In this document: one piece after another, positions 27,464 through 34,604 of the stretch
How positions within the stretch are numbered: position 1 is the first letter of the stretch
How the letters are laid out: the number at the start of each line of letters is the position of its first letter
Made by a program: the position numbers and the translations under genes
From: Candidatus Eisenbacteria bacterium
GTDB taxonomy: Bacteria; Orphanbacterota; Orphanbacteria; Orphanbacterales; Orphanbacteraceae
Reading direction: 5' to 3'
Length of the DNA: 36,752 nucleotides
Assembly (NCBI GenBank): GCA_016867715.1
Contig: VGIW01000026.1
Location: 1 to 36,752, forward strand
The notes under the pieces: model-generated
Database searches by the model: none
What the model was told of the DNA's origin: nothing
Seen by the model: only the letters and a program-made list of their open reading frames with translations

Positions 27464-28354
27464 ATGATTCGTGTCGGAAATTATGAGATCGTTTCGGTCG
27501 CGGCCGGGCACGACCGCCTCGACGGAGGCGCGATGTTCGGGGTCGTGCCGAAGATCCTCTGGGAGAAGACTGAGGACGTCGATGAGAAGAACCGGATGCG
27601 GATGGCGCTACGCGTGCTCGTCGCGCGGGACCGCGCGGCGGGACGGCTCATCCTCACCGACGCGGCGGCCGGATCGCGATGGGAGAAGGAAGAAGCGGAA
27701 CGCTTCGGGATCGAGGATGACCCGGGGGCGCTCGACCGCGCGATTTCCGCGTTCGGATGCGCTCCCGAGGACGTCACCGACGTCATCCTCACTCACCTCC
27801 ACTTCGACCACTGCGGCGGCGCCGTTCTCGCGGACACCGAAGCGAACGACGAAACGCGCCCCCGCTTTCCAAACGCGACCCTCTGGGTTCACGCGCTCCA
27901 ATGGAAGCACGCCGCGAGCCCGTCGGTGAAGGACCGCGCTTCTTATCGCGCCCGAGACATCCGCGGAATCGAGAGCACCGGGAAGCTTCGGGTTCTCGAT
28001 GGGGACCCGCCTCCATCCCCGTTCCCCGGGATTCGCTTCTTCGTCTCGAACGGGCATACGCCGGGACAGCTCCTCCCTCTCTTCGAGGACGACCGCCCGC
28101 TTCTCTTCGCCTCGGACATGATCCCGACAGCCGCTCATCTTCCTCTTCCTTGGGTGATGGCGTACGACCTTCACCCGATGACCACGATCGAGGAGAAGGA
28201 GCGCGTGTTCGCGATGTGCCGCGACCGAGGGCTTCGGATCGCGTTCTGCCACGACCTTCGCGCGGGCGCCGTCTCGGTTGCGATCGAGAAAGGGAAACCG
28301 CGCGTCGCGGAAGTCCTCGACACGGACCCGCCGCGCGCGTTTGTTGAATCATAA
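27464..28354 (+). CDS. Metallo-beta-lactamase-fold hydrolase (lactonase-like)
   Basis: 296 residues from ATG 27464. The zinc motif HLHFDHCGG begins at His111 (His111, His113, Asp115, His116). Later ligands are in SNGHTPGQL (about 190) and the SDMIPTAAHL Asp. The variant NGHTPGQ with a long N-terminal strand region matches the lactonase/AttM-like and quinolone-hydrolase-like branch of the fold rather than glyoxalase II. Possible substrates are homoserine lactones or other lactones and esters; this cannot be decided here. No signal peptide, so it should be cytoplasmic. The downstream gap holds a perfect 8-bp hairpin. Confidence 0.85.
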   Translation: MIRVGNYEIVSVAAGHDRLDGGAMFGVVPKILWEKTEDVDEKNRMRMALRVLVARDRAAGRLILTDAAAGSRWEKEEAERFGIEDDPGALDRAISAFGCAPEDVTDVILTHLHFDHCGGAVLADTEANDETRPRFPNATLWVHALQWKHAASPSVKDRASYRARDIRGIESTGKLRVLDGDPPPSPFPGIRFFVSNGHTPGQLLPLFEDDRPLLFASDMIPTAAHLPLPWVMAYDLHPMTTIEEKERVFAMCRDRGLRIAFCHDLRAGAVSVAIEKGKPRVAEVLDTDPPRAFVES

Positions 28355-28362
28355 AGCGCCTT

Positions 28363-28382
28363 GCGCGACCCCTAGGTCGCGC
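28363..28382. terminator. Hairpin between the metallo-hydrolase and aceE genes
   Basis: GCGCGACC (28363-28370) pairs exactly with GGTCGCGC (28375-28382) around CCTA. It falls nine bases after the stop and about 39 bases before ATG 28421. No U-run follows, so it may be a weak terminator or a processing/regulatory hairpin in the aceE leader. Confidence 0.4.
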
Positions 28383-28420
28383 GCCGAATCCGCGGGAGAT
28401 CTTCGGCCCGGAGGGTTCCC

Positions 28421-31090
28421 ATGCCGGACAAACTCGACCGAACGTTCAAGCATCACCTCTACGATATCGATCCCGAAGAGACCAACGAGTGGATCGAGTC
28501 GCTCGACCGCGTCCTCGAGAAGGACGGGCCGAACCGCGCGCGCTTTCTCCTCCGCAAAATCCTGAAGCGGGCGCGCATGCAGGATCTCGGCCTCGAGCTC
28601 GTCCGCACCCCGTACTTCAACACGATCCCTCCCGAGCTCGAGCCGGAGTTCCCCGGCGACGAGGCGATGGAGAAGAGAATCCGGCGCATCGTCCGATGGA
28701 ACGCGATGGCGATGGTGAGCCGCGCGAACTCCCGGTTCGCGGGCCTCGGCGGCCATCTCTCGACCTACGCGTCGGCCGCCTCGCTCTACGAGGTCGGGTT
28801 CAACCACTTCTTCCGCGGGAAGAGGGGAAACGACCCCGGCGACCAGATCTACTTCCAGGGGCACGCGGCGCCCGGCATCTACGCGCGCGCGTTCCTGGAG
28901 GGAAGGATCACCGAGGAGCAGCTCGAGCATTTCCGGCGCGAGACCGGGGGGAAGGGTCTTCCGTCGTACTGTCATCCGCGCCGGCTTCCCGACTTCTGGG
29001 AGTTCCCGACGGTGAGCATGGGGCTCGGCCCTTTGAACGCGGTCTACCAAGCGCGTTTCAACCGATATCTTCACGCCCGCGGCCTCGCGGACACGTCCGC
29101 GTGCCGCGTTTGGTGCTTCACGGGAGACGGTGAGATGGACGAGCCGGAGGCGATCGCCCCGCTCCGCATCGCCGCGAACGAGAAGCTCGACAACCTGATC
29201 GTCGTCGTGAACTGCAACCTCCAGCGCCTCGACGGCCCGGTGCGCGGAAACGGAAAGATCATCCAGGAGCTCGAGTCGGTCTTTCGCGGGTCCGGGTGGA
29301 ACGTGATCAAGGTGGTGTTGGGACGCGAGTGGGACGATCTTCTCCGCAGAGACGCGCACGGCGTTCTGATCGAGCGCCTGGACACGGTCGTCGACGGATG
29401 GTTCCAGCGCTACAGCGTCGAGGACCCTTCCTTCACGCGCGAGCATTTCTTCGGCGCGGACGAGCGGCTTCGCGCGCTCGTCGCCTCGCTCAGCGACGAC
29501 GACATCTGGCATCTCCGGCGCGGAGGGCACGACTGCCGGAAGGTGTACGCGGCCTACCGGACGGCGGTCGAGCACGAGGGAGAACCGACGGCGATTCTCG
29601 TGAAGACCGTGAAGGGGTGGGCGCTCGGATCCGGCTTCGAGGGGAAGAACGTCGCGCACCAGCTCAAGAAGCTGAACACCGATCAGCTCCGCGCCTTCCG
29701 CGACAAGCTGGAGCTTCCGATCCCGGACGAAGATCTCGAGGAGCTGCCTCCCTACTACCATCCGGGCGCCGAAAGTCCGGAGATCCGCTATCTCTGCGAG
29801 CGGCGGAAAGCGCTCGGCGGTCCGGTCCCCGAGCGCCGCGCGCAAGCGAAGACGCTCGACCTCCCCGGCGGCGCGCTCTACGACGAGTTCCGCACGGGAA
29901 CCCCGGAGGGTCAGGAGGTCTCAACGACGATGGCCTTCGTCCGCCTTCTCCGGAAGCTCGTCCGCGACGAGAAGATCGGCAGGCACATCGTTCCTATCAT
30001 TCCGGACGAGGCGCGCACGTTCGGTATGGAGTCTCTCTTCAAGGACCTCGGCATCTACGCCCCCTTCGGGCAGAGTTACGAACCGGTCGATCACGATTTT
30101 CTTCTTCGCTACCGCGAGGCGCCCGACGGGCAGATCCTCGAGGAGGGGATCACCGAGGCGGGGGCTCTCGCGAGCTTCACGGCGGCGGCGACCTCGTACG
30201 CCACCCACTCCGTCCCAATGATTCCTTTCTACATCTTCTATTCGATGTTCGGATTTCAACGGGTCGGCGATCTCGTCTGGGCGCTCGGCGACTCGCTCGG
30301 GCGAGGCTTCCTTCTCGGCGCGACGGCGGGACGGACCACCCTCGCCGGCGAAGGGCTCCAGCACAACGACGGCCACAGCCACGTCCTCGCCGCAACCGTG
30401 CCGAACGTGCGCGCCTACGACCCGGCCTTCGCCTACGAGCTCGCGGCGATCATCCGCGAGGGACTCCGCGCGATGTTCGAGAGGAACGAGGACTGCTTCT
30501 ACTACATCACCCTCACCAACGAGAACTACTCGATGCCCCTGATGCCCGAAGGATGCGAGGAGGGGATCGTCCGGGGGATCTATCGCGTGCGGCGGGCCCC
30601 GGAGAGCTTCGAGCGGCGCGCGACGCTTCTCGGAAGCGGGCCGATCCTTCGCGAGGTCCTCCGCGCGGCCGGGATTCTCGAGGAGCGTTTCCAGGTCGGC
30701 GCCGATGTGTGGAGCGTGACGAGCTGGCAGGAGCTTCGCGCGGATGCACTCCAGGCGGAACGGTGGAACCGACTTCATCCGGAGAAGGAACGGCGCGTGC
30801 CGTACGTCACGAGAATGCTTAAAGGGGCAACCGGTCCCTTCGTCGCGGCGAGCGACTGGATGAAGCTCGTTCCCGACATGCTCGCCCGCTGGATCCCCGG
30901 CGACTTCGTCCCGCTCGGCACGGACGGCTATGGGCTCAGCGATACGCGCGAGGCGCTCCGCCGGCACTTCGAGGTCGACGCGGAGCACATCGCCGCGGCG
31001 GTCCTCTCCACGCTCGCCGCGCGCGGGGAGTGGGACGCTCGCGCCGCCGCCGATGCAATCCGCGCGCTCGGCATCGATACCGACGCGTAG
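28421..31090 (+). CDS. aceE: Pyruvate dehydrogenase E1 component, homodimeric type
   Basis: Decarboxylates pyruvate and passes the acetyl group to the lipoyl arms of E2. The 889 residues match the family's usual length (887 in E. coli). The start at ATG 28421 has GGAGGG upstream. The TPP/Mg motif GDGEMDEPEA (from Gly235) continues to VVNCNLQRLDGPVRGNGKIIQELE. The N-terminal EETNEWIESLDRVL and RANSRFAGLGGHLSTYASAASLYEVGFNHFFRG and the C-terminal SVTSWQELRADALQAERWNRLHP and FVPLGTDGYGLSDTREALR are family signatures. No E2 or lipoamide dehydrogenase gene is next to it, so the complex is encoded elsewhere. Its coexistence with a ferredoxin-linked 2-oxoacid oxidoreductase in the same window suggests flexible redox handling, if the latter also accepts pyruvate. 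Confidence 0.95.
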   Translation: MPDKLDRTFKHHLYDIDPEETNEWIESLDRVLEKDGPNRARFLLRKILKRARMQDLGLELVRTPYFNTIPPELEPEFPGDEAMEKRIRRIVRWNAMAMVSRANSRFAGLGGHLSTYASAASLYEVGFNHFFRGKRGNDPGDQIYFQGHAAPGIYARAFLEGRITEEQLEHFRRETGGKGLPSYCHPRRLPDFWEFPTVSMGLGPLNAVYQARFNRYLHARGLADTSACRVWCFTGDGEMDEPEAIAPLRIAANEKLDNLIVVVNCNLQRLDGPVRGNGKIIQELESVFRGSGWNVIKVVLGREWDDLLRRDAHGVLIERLDTVVDGWFQRYSVEDPSFTREHFFGADERLRALVASLSDDDIWHLRRGGHDCRKVYAAYRTAVEHEGEPTAILVKTVKGWALGSGFEGKNVAHQLKKLNTDQLRAFRDKLELPIPDEDLEELPPYYHPGAESPEIRYLCERRKALGGPVPERRAQAKTLDLPGGALYDEFRTGTPEGQEVSTTMAFVRLLRKLVRDEKIGRHIVPIIPDEARTFGMESLFKDLGIYAPFGQSYEPVDHDFLLRYREAPDGQILEEGITEAGALASFTAAATSYATHSVPMIPFYIFYSMFGFQRVGDLVWALGDSLGRGFLLGATAGRTTLAGEGLQHNDGHSHVLAATVPNVRAYDPAFAYELAAIIREGLRAMFERNEDCFYYITLTNENYSMPLMPEGCEEGIVRGIYRVRRAPESFERRATLLGSGPILREVLRAAGILEERFQVGADVWSVTSWQELRADALQAERWNRLHPEKERRVPYVTRMLKGATGPFVAASDWMKLVPDMLARWIPGDFVPLGTDGYGLSDTREALRRHFEVDAEHIAAAVLSTLAARGEWDARAAADAIRALGIDTDA

Positions 31091-31107
31091 AACGCTCGGT
31101 CGCGGGA

Positions 31108-33723
31108 TTACATTCCGCGCGGCTTCTTCTTTCCGGTGTGTGCGGCCCTTGTTCCCTGCGCTTTTTCGATCGACTTCTTCTGAAGAGCAACGAGGCGCTT
31201 CTCCACCCGCTCGAAGAGGGTTCCCTCCTGCCACGATCCGTCCGCTCGACGGACACCCGCCTCGATGCCGGTGAGGATCTCGATCCCCTCCTCGACCCGC
31301 TTCACCGGATAGATGTGGAAGCGCTTCTCGGCGACCGCGCGTCTCACCTCTTCGTCGAGCATGAGATCAGGAACGTTCGCCTCCGGAATGAGGACCCCCT
31401 GCTTCCCGGTGAGACCGCGCTCCGCGCACGTGCGGAAGAACCCCTCGATCTTCTCGTTGACGCCGCAGATCGCCTGGATGTCCCCCTTCTGGTTCACCGA
31501 TCCGGTGACCGCGAGGTCTTGCCGAAGAGGAACCTCCGAGAGCGCGCTGAGGATCGCGTAGAGCTCCGTCGACGAGGCGCTGTCACCGTCGACGCCGCCG
31601 TACGACTGCTCGAAGCAGACGCTCGCGCTCAAGGAGAGCGGGACCTCGCGCGCGAACTCCTCGCGCAGGTATCCGCTCAGGATGAGGACCCCCTTGTCGT
31701 GCGTGCTCCCGGAAAGCTTCGCCTCCCGCTCGACGTTGATGATCCCCGCCTTCCCCACGCCGACGGCCGCCGTGATCCGCGTCGGCACGCCGAAGCGGTG
31801 CTCCCCGTGCGCGAACACGGCGAGCCCGTTCACCTGTCCGACGCGCGAGCCGTCCGTATCGATGAGGATGATCTTCTCCTTCAGGCGGTCGCGGACCTTC
31901 TCCTCGAGGAGCGAGATCCGGTCCCTGCGCGCGTCGATCGCCTTGCGCACCGAGTCGACGCCGACCTTCTCCGACTCCGAAAGCCGCGCCCAGAATTCCG
32001 CCTCGCGGATCACGTCGGCGATCTCGCCGAAGCGGCTCGTGATCCGGTTCCGCCTCCCCGCGCGGCGCACGCCGTACTCGATGACGCGCGCCACCGCTTC
32101 ACACGTGAATGGTCTCAACTTCTCGTTCTCGGCGAGAAACGCGACGAACGAGGCGTATTGCCCGACCGCCTCTCCGTTCAGGGCGATCTCGGTGTCGAAA
32201 TCGGCCCGAACCTTGAAGATCTTCGCGAAATCCTCGTCGTACGCATGGAGGAGGAAATACAAATGCGGCGGACCGATCAGGATCACCTTCACGTCGATGT
32301 CGATCGGCTCCGGCTTCAGGCTCGCGGTCGAGAGCTGGAGGAGCCCCTCGATCCCCTGAATCACGAGCTCGCGGTACGTGAGAACGCGCTTCAGCGTCTT
32401 CCACAGACCCGGCTCCGAAAGGGAATCGAGCGCGTTCAACACGAGATATCCGCCGTCCGCCTGCAGCATCGATCCGGCCTTGATCTTCGTGAAGTCGGTG
32501 ACCGCCTGCCCCCATCGGGTCACCGTCCGCTCGATCGTCCCGAAGACGTTGTTGTAGGTCGGGTTGGTCTCCATGACGACGGGGCACGCGCTCGTCTTCG
32601 AGTTGTCCAGAATCACGTTCACCCGGTAGGGAAGATACGGATCGGCCGGCTCCGCCGTCTTCAAAGGATCCGGCGGCCCGTCCCCCTCTCCCCCGGCCGC
32701 CTTCAACCGGTCGAGATGCGAAAGGACGTGCTCCTTGAGATCGTCGAGGTACTCGGCGATCCTCGCGTTCTCCTTGTGCGCATGCTTGAGGTCGTCGATG
32801 AAGTCGTCGATCAGCCCGTCGACCGCGCTCCGCTCGAGCCCCTCGAGCTTCTCCATCATCTCCGCGTTCAGGCGCCGCGATTCCTTCATCACCTCGCGCA
32901 TCCGCTTGCGGAACAGGCCGTCCTTCTCCGCGAACCCCTTGAGGGTCGCCCCCTCCGGGAGCTCGATCTGGCCCGACTCGACGAGAAGCGCGAGCTGTTC
33001 GTACGGATACGCCTTGTCCCCCACGGGGATCAGGATCTCCGGCCGCGTGACGGGCCCGACCCGGATCTGGCTCAAGATGAAGCCGTTCTTCTTCAGCTCC
33101 TCCTCGAACGAGTGAAAGAGCTCCTTCTGCCGCTTGAGGTACGACTCGGCGAGCGCTTCCTTTCTCTCCGCGAACGATCCGCTCTCGAGCGCCGCGGGGA
33201 GCTCCTTTTGGAGGATCTGGACGAGACGGCCCATTCGACGGGCAAAAAGACCGCCTCCCCCCTCGGCGAACGTGAGGAGAACCGGGTTGTACGGATTCTT
33301 GAAGTTGTAAACATAGCAGAAGTCGCGAGGCCCGGAGCAGCGTGGCCGGATCGTCTCGAGCACCTTCCGCACGGTGCTCGTCTTGCCGGTGCCGGAGACG
33401 CCGCTGACGTAGATGTTGTAGCCGGGCGAAAAGAGATCGACGCCGAGGCGAAGCGCCCGGATCGCGCGATCTTGCCCCATGATGTCGTGGAGAGGCTCCA
33501 CTCCGGAGGTGTCGGCGAAACCGAGCTTCGAGGGATCGCACCGCCAGGTGAGATCGTCCGCCTCCAGACTCGCCCTCGCCGCGGCCGGGCGGAGAGCGGC
33601 GAGCCGTTCCCTCTCCGCTCGTCGGGATTCCTTTCGATGCGAAGCTTCCGGCTTCCTCGATCGCGTCTTCTTCTTCTTCGCCGAGCCCCGGACGGCGCGG
33701 CCGCCTTTCTTGTCGGATGCCAT
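31108..33723 (-). CDS. Lon-like AAA+ protease (AAA_32/Lon_C architecture)
   Basis: An ATP-dependent serine protease of the Lon-related group without the classic Lon N-domain. After a basic tail (1-55) the AAA+ core starts near 75 and has Walker A GVSGTGKTS (108-116). A long helical, probably coiled-coil insert runs about 190-330 (RVMKESRRLNAEMMEKLEGLERS in its centre). The second ATPase half carries DNSKTSACPVVMETNPTYNNVFG. The proteolytic domain has Ser715 in GDSASS and Lys758, exactly 43 residues apart as in E. coli Lon (679/722). 871 residues in total. It would degrade damaged or regulatory proteins in the cytoplasm. It converges with aceE (18 bases) and is divergent from the YIP1-family gene. 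The AAGAGGAA and GAGGGA before ATG 33723 give a plausible shine-dalgarno. Confidence 0.92.
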   Translation of the reverse strand: MASDKKGGRAVRGSAKKKKTRSRKPEASHRKESRRAERERLAALRPAAARASLEADDLTWRCDPSKLGFADTSGVEPLHDIMGQDRAIRALRLGVDLFSPGYNIYVSGVSGTGKTSTVRKVLETIRPRCSGPRDFCYVYNFKNPYNPVLLTFAEGGGGLFARRMGRLVQILQKELPAALESGSFAERKEALAESYLKRQKELFHSFEEELKKNGFILSQIRVGPVTRPEILIPVGDKAYPYEQLALLVESGQIELPEGATLKGFAEKDGLFRKRMREVMKESRRLNAEMMEKLEGLERSAVDGLIDDFIDDLKHAHKENARIAEYLDDLKEHVLSHLDRLKAAGGEGDGPPDPLKTAEPADPYLPYRVNVILDNSKTSACPVVMETNPTYNNVFGTIERTVTRWGQAVTDFTKIKAGSMLQADGGYLVLNALDSLSEPGLWKTLKRVLTYRELVIQGIEGLLQLSTASLKPEPIDIDVKVILIGPPHLYFLLHAYDEDFAKIFKVRADFDTEIALNGEAVGQYASFVAFLAENEKLRPFTCEAVARVIEYGVRRAGRRNRITSRFGEIADVIREAEFWARLSESEKVGVDSVRKAIDARRDRISLLEEKVRDRLKEKIILIDTDGSRVGQVNGLAVFAHGEHRFGVPTRITAAVGVGKAGIINVEREAKLSGSTHDKGVLILSGYLREEFAREVPLSLSASVCFEQSYGGVDGDSASSTELYAILSALSEVPLRQDLAVTGSVNQKGDIQAICGVNEKIEGFFRTCAERGLTGKQGVLIPEANVPDLMLDEEVRRAVAEKRFHIYPVKRVEEGIEILTGIEAGVRRADGSWQEGTLFERVEKRLVALQKKSIEKAQGTRAAHTGKKKPRGM

Positions 33724-33903
33724 TCCCTCGATTCCTCTTCTCGCCGCGCGGCCGAAGGAGCGCTCCGCGCGAGGCCTCCTCCCGTTTTCGTTCGAGGATC
33801 CGCTCGGGAAACCGATTCTCGTTCCAACCTACCCGAGCCGGCGTCCCCCGTCCAGCACGGAGTCGCGGGGCGAGAAGACGCGCGCGTCCGCAATGGGATC
33901 TCT

Positions 33904-33932
33904 TTGACACGCGCGGCGCGCCGCGCTACATT
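33904..33932 (+). promoter_or_regulatory. Near-consensus sigma-70 promoter with perfect palindrome in the spacer
   Basis: Consensus -35 TTGACA (33904-33909), a 17-base spacer and -10 TACATT (33927-33932), about 59 bases before the GTG start at 33991. The last 16 spacer bases (33911-33926, GCGCGGCGCGCCGCGC) are a perfect palindrome, a possible operator. The transcript begins near 33939, inside a stem-loop (33934-33966) of the leader. Confidence 0.75.
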
Positions 33933-33990
33933 GCCCGGAGCGGGGAAGCCCCGCGCGGGAACCGGGCGGATCGGAGAGAGGAGGAGTCTC

Positions 33991-34506
33991 GTGTCCCCGT
34001 TGGTCGAACGAATGGTGCGCGCGGCGAAGCTCGATGCCCGACTCTACGAGGAAGTGGAAACGGACACCACCGCCCTCGGACCGGCGACGATCGTCGTGAT
34101 TCTCTCCGGCCTCGCGGCGGGGATCGGGATGATCTCGGTCCGTGGAATCGGCGGCCTCATCGCCGGCACGGTCGTCGCGGTCGCCGCGTGGTATGTGTGG
34201 GCGTACCTGATTTACCTCATCGGCACGCGCGTCCTCCCCGGGCCCGAGACGAAGACCGACCCGGGCGAGCTACTCCGCGCCCTCGGCTTCGCGAGCGCTC
34301 CGGGCGTGATCCGCGTGCTCGGGATCGTGCCGTTTCTCCGCGACTTCGTCTTCTTCGTTTCGTCCGTGTGGATGCTCGCCACGATGGTCATCGCGGTCCG
34401 CCAGGCGCTCGATTACAAGAGCACGGCGCGCGCGGTCCTCGTGTGCGCGATCGGCTGGCTCGTCCAGCTCGTTCTCCTCTGGCTGTTGCAGGCGCTCTTG
34501 CGATAG
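33991..34506 (+). CDS. YIP1-family integral membrane protein
   Basis: 171 residues from GTG 33991; the strong GAGAGGAGGAG five bases upstream fixes this start even though the open frame continues far upstream. The N-terminal amphipathic helix (LVERMVRAAKLDARLYEEVETD) is the usual YIP1 opening. About four to five membrane spans follow: VVILSGLAAGIGMISV, LIAGTVVAVAAWYVWAYLIYLIG, ALGFASAPGVIRVLGIVPF, VFFVSSVWMLATMVIAV and AVLVCAIGWLVQLVLLWLL. Bacterial YIP1 proteins have no settled function; a scaffold in membrane stress or trafficking is often assumed. The strong promoter with its palindromic spacer suggests regulated, possibly high expression. Confidence 0.85.
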   Translation: MSPLVERMVRAAKLDARLYEEVETDTTALGPATIVVILSGLAAGIGMISVRGIGGLIAGTVVAVAAWYVWAYLIYLIGTRVLPGPETKTDPGELLRALGFASAPGVIRVLGIVPFLRDFVFFVSSVWMLATMVIAVRQALDYKSTARAVLVCAIGWLVQLVLLWLLQALLR

Positions 34507-34604
34507 AAACGGCGCGGCCGCGACTCGCCTCGAGCACGAACCTCGCGGGCGCCCTTTCGCAGCGTCGGAGCCGGACCGAAGAAGAAACCGCGCGGATCGC
34601 CGGG

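Noticed and set aside
31030-33990. A long plus-strand frame running into the YIP1-family gene
   Set aside because: It is the shadow of the Lon-like protease gene; the true start is GTG 33991 with a strong shine-dalgarno and its own promoter.
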